This document shows positions 12,876-25,328 of a DNA stretch of 64,000 bases, piece by piece. Under the pieces are notes generated by a model, which saw only the letters and a program-made list of their open reading frames with translations, was not told the origin of the DNA and searched no databases. The position numbers and the translations under genes are program-made. The stretch is from Acanthopleura granulata (lineage: Eukaryota; Mollusca; Polyplacophora; Chitonida; Chitonidae), in NCBI GenBank assembly GCA_016165875.1, contig JABBOT010000002.1:31733642-31797641 (forward strand), given 5' to 3'. The first letter of the stretch is position 1. Every line of letters starts with the position of its first letter.

Positions 12876-15800
12876 ATGCTGCAGATCGAGAAAGAGGACA
12901 TTGTTTCTGTGTTAGGCGTCGACAGTGGAACTGACGACATATCCGACGTTTTGAGTTTCGATGGACTGTCCGAGGATTCCAACACCTCGGACTTCCTCAC
13001 GTCTCTCCTGACCACGGAACTGACCGATGACCCTTTTGATGTGCATTTGAGCAATCCGGACTTTGCCGATCCCCAGGACTTCGTCCAAACCAGTGTAATA
13101 TGCTCTGTTGCAGAGCTCCTGAGCGATGACGCGGTCTCGCATCTGGTCAAAGAGAGTGTCCGCCACAAAGTGAGCTCTCGATCGTCTGTCACATCGAGCA
13201 CATCGTCTGACTACTCAGCAGAACCTTCCGGCCAGCAACAGGTAACCGCTGTGTGTACTGTAACTTGAAGTAATTCCAACGTCTTAAAAGTGCCACAGAC
13301 CTAAATCATTTGACCATACAGGTCATTTTCAAACATCAGTTAATTGTCCCAGTGTTTAAGATTTTCAAGATTTCTTTGAATTTCTCACCAATTGTTCCTG
13401 GGTAGACCTCATTTGTTACATCAAAATGATATTTAACATGTTTCAGTAGCTGAAAATCAAAGGTTTTACTGGTGCAAGTATGTTTAAGATTTTCAAGATT
13501 TCTTGCAAAATATTTTTTTACTTGTTTGTAGATTAATTGCTCAATGATATTAGTCAATTTCCACATTCGAATGTATCGTCGGTTAACCTCGAGATGTCTA
13601 TACTTTAGCGATAACATGCCCTATACTCCTTACGCCCTCCTTGTTTCTCCATTTATCAGATCATGCCTCAGCACATGTCCTCTTTAAGTCTAGCTTATTT
13701 CACAGGTCTGCATATAGTGATGATTGGTCATAACAAAACCGCATAAATATTTTCTAAAGCACTGTATGTAAGGGGATGATCAGATGAGGCCATACTTCCT
13801 GATTGTTACACTGTTACGTAAGGATCGCTTAAAGTTGGCCGATCCGCCACGTACATGTGTTCTCCGTGTTTTTCTCTACAGTGAAAGTCCCCATTGTTTA
13901 ATTGTTAATTAATTGTTGCCAATAGGAAGACAACTTCACGGATCTTGCCATCTAATGAGGGGATCCAGTACATTGATTTCCTGTCTTCTTCCTGCAGCTT
14001 GACCAACAGTTCTTCTTTCTAACCTTTGGTAGCGCTTCCATCAGTTTAATTTTTGACCGACAGACACTACGCCTGTTCCCTCCTGCGACGCTGTAACATT
14101 GCCACAGCAACTAAAAACAGGTTCTCATCATCTTCCAGAACATTTTCAAGGAATATATCTCCGCGGGCTTGGTCATCATGTATTAAAAGAAGTCACCAAA
14201 CCTGTACTTATAGTCACATTTCACGCCATTAAAACTAGGTTCACATCGTCACCATATATTAAGGATGTCTTAGCTGTGTCGAGGACTAGTATATCGTAAA
14301 CACGTAGTGATCATACATCGTGCTACATCATTATATATCTTAATAAATCGTTGTATAACGTGCTAAGGTCTGGGCACATCATTCTGCTCTCTGCGTAGAA
14401 CATTCTGCATTACACTAACATCCGGGCGATTGTCGGTGTAACCTTCGTACGTTGCGGCATGTTATTGTTCACATCGTAACAGTAAGTAGTTTAGTCGTAG
14501 CGCATTGTGGTAAGACTTGCCAGTTCCATACAGATGGCCAAGATTTAATTAAGTTTAACTTAGTCTTAAGTTGTGATGCTATTACTGATTTACTTGTTTG
14601 TTATTATTTTATTATATTATTATTTATTACTTTCCTTACTTATTTGTACTTGAAGGGTAATTTTTATTTTTGTCATGAGGGTCTAAGACAACTGTCATTT
14701 TAGACCATTATGCTATACTGTTTCTGGGTTGCCGTCCTTATACAATTTAATGACTATCAGGCATGTTGACATGTTTCATGTTATCCGTTTGTTATGTTTT
14801 CCACGTCTAGTATAGATGGTGTGTACACCATACCTTTCATTATTACCCAGGTTCCTACCGAGGAAGATCGGGAAAGGAAGGCAAAGAGACGGAGGTTGAA
14901 CCGTGAATGGGCGAAAAGGGACAGAGGCCGGAGGAAAACCCACGAAGATAACTTACAAAAGGTGACTCACGTTGTCTGTTGGATATAACACTAATCAGGC
15001 ACCTGAAAACTGTAAAGTAAATCGGCTGGTGCTTGTATTTTGTACGATTTCGTATTAAATTGTAATACGAAAATTGACAGAAAATACAATGTATGAGCAT
15101 GTATTTTTAGATATACTGATGCCCATCGCATCAAGACATCAGAATCTCTGTACAGATTGTTAAACATCAAAACATCAGTCTCTGTACATACTGTTTACAC
15201 TTTAGATCAAAGCATCGGAGTTCTTCCACAAACTGTAACGCATCACATCAGAACATCACACCTCTCTACAAACCACAGCCACAAGACAACATGGCTATCA
15301 AATTTTGCCACTTACACATCACTCCCTGGCATCACAATCTTTCCACAATCTGTTACACGTTATACCTTAACCTCACAATATTTCCACAGACTGTTACACC
15401 TCACTCTGTGGCATCACAATCTTTCAACAATCTGTTACACATTATATCTGAACCTCACAATATTTCCACAGACTGTTACACATCACTCTGTTGCATCACA
15501 ATCTTTCCACAATCTGTTACACATTATATCTGAACTTCACAATCTTTCCACAAACTGTTACACATCACTCTATGGCATCACAATCTTTCCACAATCTGTC
15601 ACACATTATATCTGAACCTCACAATCTTTCCACAAACTGTTACACATCACTCTATGGCATCACAAAGGCATACATCTGCTCAGACATAAGAATATCTCAG
15701 CATTCAGATTCATGTAACATAAAGGTAGTGAAGGCGCAGCGCAATGACTCAGACTTCTCTCACAAAGTGCGGTCGCTGTGAGTTCTGGCATCCTCTCTCA

Positions 15801-16908
15801 TCTCGCTTGGAAAGGTCTGCCAGAAACCTGCGGATTTTCGTGGGTTCCCCCGAGCTGCCCCATTTTCCTCCCACCATAATGGTGGCCGCCCTTGAATCGT
15901 TGTTTTCGCCACAGCCTATCGGCCCCTGCATCGAAGTTGCAGACTCAAACTGGCTGCGGCTTGATGTCAGGAGGTTTGTTAGATCCTAGTATGAGGCGGT
16001 GGTTCACTCCGACCACCCTGGTTTCCTTCACCCACAAAGATGGCTGCTCACGTATTACTGAACATCACTGGAGTATACAGTGTTAAAGTTAAAGACACCT
16101 CATGACCGAGACACTGTTCAATAAAAAGATTACAAAAATCTCTCTTGAATGCGAGACTAATTTGTATGAATTAGTTACTGAATTAGCCTGGTTTGAAGTC
16201 TGAAGTATTTTGCTGCCGACTGGGGATCTGCAGGCGCCCATGCTTTAAAGCTTACGAAAGACTGATCAATCAGAGAACTAAGAGATATGAGCTATTTAGA
16301 AGCTGTGACGTAAATGATCTTAGTTGACTGTCAATGTAACATGTAACAACATAGGAATTGTACACTGTTTCAATATTACATATTTTAATTATAACAAGTA
16401 CATGTTTGAACAACACCGAAAATTATTTCCAGACCATTGTGTGGTGCCGTTAGTAAGTTTCTTGATCATTTCATGCTATAAATTTAGATATATACTTAAG
16501 TTTCAACCACAACCTTAGCGGCTTACTACAGTCTCAGGCCACAGGAGTGTTAGGCCACAGCTCACACAGAATAGCTGCGTTTCATGTTAGCCAAGAACGA
16601 GGTTAAATGTCAAATTCCAGTGTCGCAGTACCTGTTAGAAAAAATACTTTACCGAAATAAACATATTATTGTCCAACCTTTTTGGCAAACTTAGCTTTGA
16701 ACTTGCGATGTCTTTCACTTTAGGTACCTAGTTTATACATATAACTAACTAAACAAACTGAGTAAAATTTGAAATTCTGATTTTTCAACAGAAAATAGAG
16801 CTCTTGGAGTGTGAAAACATGAAAATGGAAAAGGAAATCTCCGATTTGAAGGAAGAAGCCCGAGAATTGCGAGCATGTTGGCATCTACACCAAGTCTTTT
16901 ACCACTAG
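12876..16908 (+). CDS. bZIP transcription factor, ATF3/JDP2/Fos-like (3 coding exons)
   Basis: Exons 12876-13241, 14851-14961 and 16792-16908 join in phase 0 (donors gtaacc and gtgact; acceptors tacccag and tcaacag) to give 197 residues. Residues 1-122 are acidic and Ser/Thr/Asp-rich, like an activation region. Residues 129-156 are the basic region, with the invariant Asn139-x7-Arg147. The zipper heptads are L157, L164, M171, L178, L185 and H192. Without gaps the zipper lines up with ATF3, including LQK at its start and a final L-x-L/W-H-x-H-like end, and the intron after LQK is in the place usual for Fos/ATF3 genes. Oddities: Trp142 replaces the first Ala of the usual Ala-Ala pair, and Asp146 replaces the Cys/Ser before Arg147. 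The protein ends five residues after the last heptad position. Expected role: nuclear, dimeric DNA-binding stress or early-response factor. The 5' UTR was not identified. Confidence 0.8.
15317..15665. repeat. 82-bp tandem repeat, about 4 copies, in bZIP intron 2
   Basis: The segment 'gcatcacaatctttccacaa' and 'tctgttacacattatatctg' recurs with 'catcacaatc' starting at 15330, 15412, 15494, 15576 and 15658: 82 bp each time. Each unit is itself two similar halves of about 41 bp ('cacaatctttccacaatctg' and 'cacaatatttccacagactg'). Degraded related sequence extends back to about 15170. The overlapping plus-strand open frames (15157-15781) come from the repeat. Confidence 0.92.
15745..15900 (+). 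mobile_element. SINE remnant in bZIP intron 2
   Basis: Contains 'gtgcggtcgctgtgagttct', 'ggcatcctctctcatct', 'ggtctgccagaaacctgcgg' and 'ttttcctcccaccataatgg': the body of the main SINE with a short deletion around the B box. The 3' end is lost at about 15900. Confidence 0.75.
15901..16090 (+). mobile_element. Possible second SINE-type remnant
   Basis: 'ggtggttcactccgaccacc', 'ctggtttccttcacccacaa' and 'agatggctgctcacgtatta' resemble the central part of a second lophotrochozoan SINE type (a '...gggcactccggtttcctccaccaa...' body), here strongly decayed. A related trace lies at about 42400-42500. Confidence 0.4.
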
Positions 16909-18974
16909 CTGGGACATCACACATGTGAACATGGTGACAGTTCATCCTGAATGAGCATGGCAAATCTGACTTGATGTAATCCGTAAAGTTACGGATCTGT
17001 TCAACTCGATTATGTATACGTCCTTGGACTACTCCAAAATCTTAGAGCGTTACGTTATTTCCTCGATCTGTTATTACCTCAGATAACCTTATACATAGAT
17101 CTACAGTTGGATGTGTCTATCTATACAGCTCGTTGATGCGGGATCTGAATACAATATATATTTGTACTACATATTGCATGACGTTTCCAGCATGCCAAAC
17201 AACAGACGTAGAGCTCATACAACTTATTACTCGAGTACAGGACTCAGAGGCAAACTTTGCTTGTCGCTTTCTCGGGCGCTGTATTGTTATTTCTTTGTTG
17301 ACTGTGATACTTAGTGTACAGTTATACAATTAATATGTACCTTATATTGCTAATTTCGTTATTGTTTGCACCATAATGTCCACCCCGTTAAAGAAATAAA
17401 TCAGGGTCTTTTCATTGTTAATTTTACTGTACATCAATTTGCATGGGAACGGGCGATGAGTTCCATTCGGTGCATGTTTACAGGATACACGGGTGTAGAA
17501 TTCTCTTAATAATCGACTTAATTCGTGTGCAACTTCTGCAAAACACTCCTTCATATCTCTTCTCGTAAAGGACGTTAACTATAGCTTACACCGCCATGAG
17601 GGGACGTGATTTATACGATAAAATCTACGAGAAATTGAATCACGAAGTTTTGTGAAAGTAGACCCTGGCTTTCATTTGTTTCCAGGTCAACATTGTAACG
17701 TTTACGTATACAAGGTATGCAGACCTACATGCAGGGGCCTAGGACACTTTTATAAAACACCGTATGGTGTGGGTGTTTTGTCTCCGTCGATATACATTGT
17801 CTGCATCGTAGCTAGGCCCTGTGCGCATCTGTGGCTTGACCCTGAACTTTAGTATATGCCACAGAAACACTGCCTGGTTAATTCAGATCAAGCATATTTT
17901 TTTGCTCGAAGTCCATAGCATTTTCTTCACAATTTCCCAAATTCAACACATCTTGCAACAAACCGGTGCATTCTGGGATCGTAATTTCGTAATGGTGACG
18001 CACGGAGGATTATAAATATATCGCTGGCGTTGCAGTTTTGAGCTGAAGTCTTCCTACCCAGGGCAGTCAGGACCTTGTGCCTGCGTCTGAATCTAGAAGA
18101 GATATGTAACAATACAAATGTGTGGAAATTGGAAGCTTTGAGGCTGGAAGAAAATGAAACTGGCCTCTGGTCGAATGGAGGAGTACATTTCCTTCTTGAA
18201 TATGTATCTATCTGTGGTTTGGGGATATGTTCTTGACACCCTGGTGTATAAATAATGGTAAAAACTTTGTTTTTACTATTGGGAATCTATTCCACAAAGT
18301 TTCATGTGCTGTTGCAATAAACTGGAAAGCTGAGGCTCTGAAAACTATATATTAACCCCAAATACAACTCGGATTTTTGCATGTGTTTGGATCGTGTGCA
18401 TGGTGGTTTGTCTTGTTGACTGTTGAGTGATGAATTTCGTCCGCTGATCTGCATATCGTTGATAACATCTGCTCCTAACATATGCTCTGTCATTCGCCCC
18501 GGGACATAGTATACACTACGTGAAGGACGGGAAGATGGCTTTGGTGTGTGGGTCAGTCGGTCAGGCTTAATAATTTGCTGGCTAATTAAAACATTCTTGT
18601 TTCGGCGTATGAAAAACTCGACTGACGTCCTCCATTGTCAGCACATAATATACAGGGTTATGAAAACACATTTGTCACCTGTCCAGACATTCAGCTGGTG
18701 TAAGGTGAAAATATATAACAGCTGCAAGCTCGGTAAAATTTTCTCTTTTAATGTATCTAAACAATTGTAGTTAATTAATCAATCTTCACACCATCCACAG
18801 GTATTTCTTTGCTCACGGGTTGCTCGTTTTGACGAGCTGCTGGAGGAATGTCTCGAGCAACTTTGTTTCACACACATTCCATAGAGTACACTGTCCTATC
18901 GTACGGCAGGGAGTTTGTCAGATTTATGATGCTACCCCACTGAAAAATAGTTCAAAAAATAGTTGTCTGTTCCC
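16909..18974. other. Intergenic, no gene seen
   Basis: The first few hundred bases are probably the 3' UTR of the bZIP gene, but no AATAAA placement is compelling. Overlapping open frames on both strands at 17111-17333 show no recognisable domain. Confidence 0.35.
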
Positions 18975-19905
18975 CTCCAGACATAGGCTGATCAACTAAT
19001 CATACATATATTGTTTCCTCTCCGAACACAGCCTGGCCAGCTAATCATACACTTACTATTTTCCCTCCAGAGACAGCCTGTCCAACTATTCATACACTTA
19101 CTGTTTTTTCTCCAGACACAAACTGGTCAGGTAATCATACACTTATTGTTTCCTCTCCGAACACAGCCTGGCCAGCTAATCATACACTTACTATTTCCCC
19201 TCCAGACACAGCCTGTCCAACTAATCATACACTTACTCTTTTCTCTCCACATACAGACTGGTCAGGTAATCTTACACTTATTGTTTCCTCTCGGGACACA
19301 GCCTGGTCAGCTATTTATGCACTTACCGTTTCCTCTCTAGATACAGCCTGGCCAGCTATTCATACGCTGTTTCCTCTCGAGACATGGCCAGCTAACCATA
19401 CACTTACTGTTTCCCCTCCAGACGCAGCCTGTCCAACTAATCATACACTTACTGTTTCCTCCCCATACACTGCCTGGACAACTAATCATACACGTACTGT
19501 TTCCTCTCCAGACACAGTCTATCCAGCTAACCACACACTTGCTGTTTCCTTTCCAGGCATGGCCAGCCAATTATACACTTCCTGTTTCCTCTTCAGACAC
19601 AACCTGATCAGCCAGCCATACCCTTCCTGTATCCTCTCCAGACATGACCATCTAATCATACAGTTACTATGTCCTCCCCAGGCACAGCCTGGCCAGCTAA
19701 TCATACACCAACTGTTTTCTCTCCCGATAGTAGCCTGGCTAGCTAATCACACACTTGCTGTTTCCCCTCCAGACACATTGTGAGTAGCTAATCATACACT
19801 TACTGTTTCCTCTCCAGACCTAGCCTGGTCAGATAATCACACACTTGCTGTTTACGTCACCAGGCATATTATGAGCAGCTAATCATACACTTACTGTTTC
19901 TTCTT
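18975..19905. repeat. 45-bp minisatellite, about 20 copies
   Basis: Unit 'cagcctggccagctaatcat' plus 'acacttactgtttcctctcc' and 'agaca'; for example, consecutive units start at 19029 and 19074. Units vary by substitutions and small deletions (around 19380 and 19560-19660). Because 45 is a multiple of three, open frames with 15-residue repeats run on both strands (19011-19340 and 19559-19783 plus; 19337-19570 and 19519-19704 minus). None has a sensible start or composition, so I read this as a satellite and not as a gene. Confidence 0.93.
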
Positions 19906-21820
19906 AGATCAGGATTGTAACAAACAGCATGCATGGAGAGTAAAATCAGGGCGTGGTCAACAGTGTGAAAGTTGGCCAATGTATGGTCACACCAAGGACT
20001 TTTTTGAGGATGTGTACTCTATTCATTTCCTAACCATGTTTAATGTGATAATTTCAATTCAAGCGTTTATGTCCAATGCATGAAAACACGATGGAATTAT
20101 ATATATATCATATTTTATAGTATTTTGACGATTCACTATACATTTCAAGAATGTATGACTTACCAATAGACTATAGGCTTATAACTTGGTTAATTTGTGG
20201 CCTGGAGGAGTAAATGGCTATATATTTAGCACGTCTTTATTCTGCATGTACAGAGGATGACTCCGCTTTTACTCCGCTATTATCGGGAGTCGAGGACAGT
20301 TACGAAAGGTAACGGAGCATAACCTGTGATAACATTAATTTCAGCCAGTTCTTTGTCTGACTTATCTTGTTAATTAGACACTAATCAACGACATGGGCAA
20401 TACAACATCATGTAAGTGGAGATAGGCACTAAGGAATTAACTTTGTGGAAGCAAGCTGTGTATGTTTATTCACTTATCTTGACTGGTGTATACGTGTGAC
20501 GCCGATGAGGATTTAATGCGTGGAAACAAAATTGCATTTAAATCTACGTTAAAACATATCGAGTTCAAAAGTGTTCTTGTTAGAAAGATGTCAGAATGAT
20601 ATGTTAATAGGGGTCTTCGAGTCCTAACTCTTTTATCGCAAAAGGCAAGAAAACCCCTACTTGTGCCATGTGCCCTGTCGAAAGTGATAAGCAACCATTT
20701 CTGATTATATTTACAATAACATGGGTGTCTAAGAAAAGTTTCCAAAAAAGTTATTTAGACTAGACGTAAGATAGGAATAATTAAGGAGCTGGAAGTTTTT
20801 TACTTTAAAATGCTCCTGGTTGAAGGAGACGTCGTTTGTGCCTCTCTATAACACGGCGAGAAAAGTGATCGGTAAATTAAAATCAACAAAATTGCCTGGA
20901 CAGTTTTGACAAGTCACACAGTTGATCTCTTTTTACCTTCTGCGACAAAAGAGGTCGAGCACGAAACCCCCTTATTGTTGAATGTTTGTTTGATTCATTC
21001 CCCGGGGTCGCTTTCATCATTACATTTTTGGCCTATCTGTCATTGCCAGAATTTCTGAAGTATAGTCTTGTGCATGTGTATTGATTAGACATTGTGTTAA
21101 AGAACTTGTCAAAAAATGATAAACAATTTCATGAGAAAACGCTTGATCAAAAGCAATATAACTGAACCCCCCCCCCCTGCAAAATCATTTGATGCAGATC
21201 AAGAAAGCACACCTGCATTATATATTGGGAGATACGAAATCGCGTCGCATGCACTGTCCTCAATCTATCTTATACATGTAATATACAAAGCGATTGTCTC
21301 GTTTAAACGTATATAGATAACACATGATATCAAATTTGTCAGTTTCTCTCTATTGGTATTCACAATATTAGCTTGATTCCAAAAAGCTGGCTATACCTAT
21401 ACAGCTGCCAAAGTATGAATTGTAAATTTTTACATGACATGCACAACCCTAAGCAAATGCAGAGCGTTCCCATATAGAGTCGATGTAGTGTGGAAAACAC
21501 GTTAATACATGCACACCGACACCGCTCACAACGTAAATAGCATTGCATTTGAATCAGTAAATCAGACGACCAGTTCTTCTTTGTCACCACTCTTTTATAG
21601 GTCAAGCCTGGTTTAGGACAATGACCTACATTCGTCATTTATCGCCTGTTTTACGACTGATTGATCGGCTGATTAACTGACTGATATACATAACTAAGGC
21701 TCAGTCTTTTCACAGCACTGGCCAATGGGTTACATTTCATATCCGCACTATTTCAGTCACAATTCAAAGGTAGCCGAGACCGAAATATACGACTTACATT
21801 TACTTTGTTCACTATCAATG
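19906..21820. other. Intergenic, no gene seen
   Basis: No exon, SINE or tandem repeat recognised. A short C-run is at 21166-21177. Confidence 0.35.
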
Positions 21821-21821
21821 T

Positions 21822-21892
21822 TATTTATTTGATTTTTGTGTTAAGCCATGCTCAAGTATTATTTACTTATATAATGACGGCCAAGATTATTG
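21822..21892 (-). mobile_element. SINE 3'-end fragment
   Basis: 'gatttttgtgttaagccatg', 'ctcaagtattatttacttat' and 'ataatgacggccaagattat' is a diverged reverse copy of the SINE end (gattggtgttttacgccgta, ctcaagaatatttcacttat, acgacggcggccagcattat). Confidence 0.7.
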
Positions 21893-21947
21893 ACATCGGC
21901 AAACGGAGTGCTCACGGAGAACCACTGACCTTTAACAGGTTATATTA

Positions 21948-22105
21948 ATTTATGTATTTATTTGCTTGGTGTTTTACGCCGTACTCAAGAATATTTCAGT
22001 ATTGTAGGAGGAAATCGGGCAGAGCCCGAGGGAAACCCAGAACCATCAGCAGGTTGCTGATAGAACTTCCCACGTATGGCCGAAGAGGAAGCCACACAGG
22101 CTGTA
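21948..22105 (-). mobile_element. SINE, 3' part
   Basis: Reverse copy with 'ttatttgcttggtgttttac', 'gccgtactcaagaatatttc', 'ggaggaaatcgggcagagcc', 'ggttgctgatagaacttccc' and 'cgaagaggaagccacac'. The 'cacttatacgacggcggcca' part is deleted and the tRNA head is absent. Confidence 0.88.
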
Positions 22106-24150
22106 TTAAGCTTTCCCACGTGTAACTGCTCGCCATATTGGTTAAAAAAACAAACAAAAACAATTTGTCTGCAAAAGTAAGACAGCTCAGACGGCCCTCT
22201 GATGGAGAACCGTCAGACATTTGTTGTCACCAAGGACCCACGGACCACTGATGAGAACTGGGCCATCCATTCCATGTTAACTTAAAACTGGTCACCTAGG
22301 AAAACGATTTTCAGTTGCTAATCACAACTATATTATAACCCAAATAGCCTACCCAGCATAATTGGTAAAAATAAACAAAACATTTGCTTCAGTTTCAGGA
22401 AGAAGTGTATACAACGCAGGCTATAAATCAGAAATCAGCTTTTCGTGCTTTCGTGTTTTCAAATATCACGCTGCTAGACAAAATCAGATGGAAAAAAGTT
22501 ACGAGCAATTGAATTTACGAAATGATCCCTATGCTCCAAAATACTCATCTTAGAAGAATGTAAAAGAATGCAGTTTTAGCTTGAATTCCTGTACAGGTAC
22601 TTTCTATAAAAGCTCTCCAACTGTCGTGTTTTCTGTGAGCAACGTGCAGGCAGTCTGATCCAGTATAACCCGAGGTGTGGATACTGTATCTGTAGACGTG
22701 ACACAAAACAATTCCTGCCCGCGTGTCTGTGCTGTTCACTGTCACGCCCTGCCCTGCAGTGTACTCCTAGCGTGTCACCTCCATCCCGTGGAATTCAGCA
22801 TTTGGCCTTACACACTCCTTAGTCCGTAGAAGAATGCGTATTAGTTAATATGCATTTTTGGTTTTGTAGGCCACGTGTTGTTCGACAGTTGTTTAAAAGA
22901 CACTGTACACAGGTCGGTATATATACTTACAGTTCGAAATGTGAGCATACTTATATATACGACTTGAATTTAATTGCAAGCCACATCCTGTATCTTCGGT
23001 AAGACTAATTACCAACCTCAAATTCTTATCACTTTGCAAAAATATTTCCCTCAAACACTGATTTCATCAGAAAACCCTTACCGGGATAATCCCACGTATA
23101 ATAAAGATAACAGTAAATAATTTGCAATTTACGGCAACACTGAGATATCTATCCTCGAAATTTTGCTATTTAAATTATGCTTTCTCTCATGACTTGTTAT
23201 ATATGGTACCTAAGAGACATTCTCCAACGTGTTTGATGTCTTATCGCCGTTGAAAGAAAAAATACTTCCATGTAGATGGTCATGACTAAAGATGCCCCTC
23301 GGAATATGTAACAGTTAACCCTGCATACTATTGACATTAAGTGAATAGACCTGGAACCTTGAATATTGTCCTACAGAGTGTTTGCACTCAGCCCATGTAA
23401 TTTGTCAATAATCTTTTGATAGAGAACGTGCTTTGTGTATCACCTTAAACTAACTGCAAAAAGGCGTAGATTGATTTGTATCTAACTTCAAGAATGATAA
23501 TTCTTAATTGTCCACTTATCCATAAGACACGTATTATCTTTATTTCACGTTTCTGATTATGTCATGTGGATGACTTACCTTGGGCATTCTCAGCGCGTGG
23601 GCCTTTTAAAAATAAATTGTTGATATTCTTAATTTGAGACAAGAGTCAAAAGTAGGGAGAAAGCATGCATGTGTTTAACAAGCAGTATAATGTACACAAG
23701 CCATAACAACAGAAGAACGAAAACAAAAGGGCTCCTCCAACACGACACGAACAGTAAAGACAGTATAAAGAGTTCGGTCAAAGAAAAGTGAAATAATTTA
23801 TTTCAGGACCCAACACAGCTTCACTCTTGTTCTATCAACGCAGAAATGCAGTGGTACGTAACAAGATAATGCAAAGTGTGAAGATAGCCCACAAGACTCC
23901 AGACACTCTTGTTGTCACAGACACTTATGACACAGACTTCTACTCATTCGACTTTACACACTGGATTCTATTTAAAGGGCACATGGTGACTATATGAGTA
24001 AAGGTTCATTATAACAGGTGAATGTAAATGGAACTGTATCTGGTTATATTACACATTTATAATACTCTCGACACAGACGGTCGGGTTTTATAGTCTGCTT
24101 ATAAATTGCAGAGAGCTGTAGCTGATGTTGATATGATATACGACAGTCAT

Positions 24151-24153
<3 letters not shown>
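22106..24153. other. Intergenic, no gene seen
   Basis: AT-rich sequence without recognisable coding exons or dispersed repeats. Confidence 0.35.

Positions 24154-24226
<73 letters not shown>
24154..24226. repeat. (TA)n microsatellite, about 36 units
   Basis: Uninterrupted TA dinucleotide tract of roughly 73 bp. Such tracts are length-variable and prone to assembly error, so the exact number should not be trusted. Confidence 0.97.
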
Positions 24227-24228
<2 letters not shown>

Positions 24229-24543
24229 AACAACTATTAAATAGCTGCCGCCACCTTTTATACCATGGGCCTCCTGAGAAGAGTGTATAAGATTAACATA
24301 TTCTCACTCTCTAACACAAGTCTCACAAACTACTGCTACGAGCCCAGCATTTGAACTTCAGTTAAATCTCTTAACTGCCAACCCTTATACTGGCATTATT
24401 TATAGTTCAGCGGACAATTCCTTCATTACAAGGTAATGCTTATATCCATGCGAACTGGGGTTATGTTTAATAGCCTTATATGTAACATAAAATACAGTGA
24501 CGCGTGCATGCCTGGCATTATTTCTATCCGTTCACGAGATTAA

Positions 24544-24622
24544 TGATTTATTTATTTATTTGATTGGTGTTTTACGCCATTCTCAAGAATATTTCACTTA
24601 TACGACGGCGGCCAGCCGTCAT
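24544..24622 (-). mobile_element. SINE 3'-end fragment with (ttta)n tail
   Basis: Reverse copy: 'tttatttatttatttgattg', 'gtgttttacgccattctcaa' and 'gaatatttcacttatacgac', then 'ggcggccag'. It is truncated after about 75 bp, as short 5'-truncated copies usually are. Confidence 0.88.
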
Positions 24623-25328
24623 TCTCTAGTAGCTGACTGATTTCATCAGGAAAACGGGATTTGGAATGAACAGGAATGAGTAAAGTTATAAGGAACGCTT
24701 TACTTATTTCGTAACATATATTTTGAAAATTAAATAAATATTAACATTCCATGGCTTTGAAAGGAAACTTTTGTAAACAAATCACGAACAAAAGTAAGGA
24801 AATTAAAGAGAGATTCTAAAGCTTCAGTGTCGTTGCCAAATGCTATAAGCCTATATCTCCACATATAACTTAACTCTTGTCTCTATACATACGTTGTTAC
24901 CGGTGGATAGAATGACGAAACACCAAGCATAAATAAAACTGACTTATGATTCACATAAAATTCACACGTACTGCATACATTCCTAGAGAAATTTCGTAAT
25001 GAAAAGTATCCATTGAAACAATTTTAAAATGATTGTGTCTATCGTCATTGACAGCTCATGCATAAGTGTAAATATACGACAAGTGGGTTCCTCTGATTAG
25101 AACACCTGAATGAAAGGGCTTTGAGGTTACATGCAGGCCAACACTTCTGAAGGAACACAGTCTCTCCTTCAAGAACATAAATGCGTCTTGTGATCGAATG
25201 AACCCCATGTAGTCCGGCATCCTTGTACAATATTAAAACCCGTTGTATTCTATGGAGTACGAAAGAAACTTTAACCAAACAATCCAGAGAAGTACTTCAA
25301 CTCAAAACGATTACATGACACTATGCAG

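Noticed and set aside
15157..15781. Overlapping open frames with repeated peptides (152, 80 and 96 codons)
   Set aside because: They are translations of the 82-bp tandem repeat inside an intron of the bZIP gene, with several frames open at once.
17111..17333. Three overlapping open frames on both strands
   Set aside because: Mutual overlap without any recognisable domain is typical of chance frames downstream of the bZIP gene.
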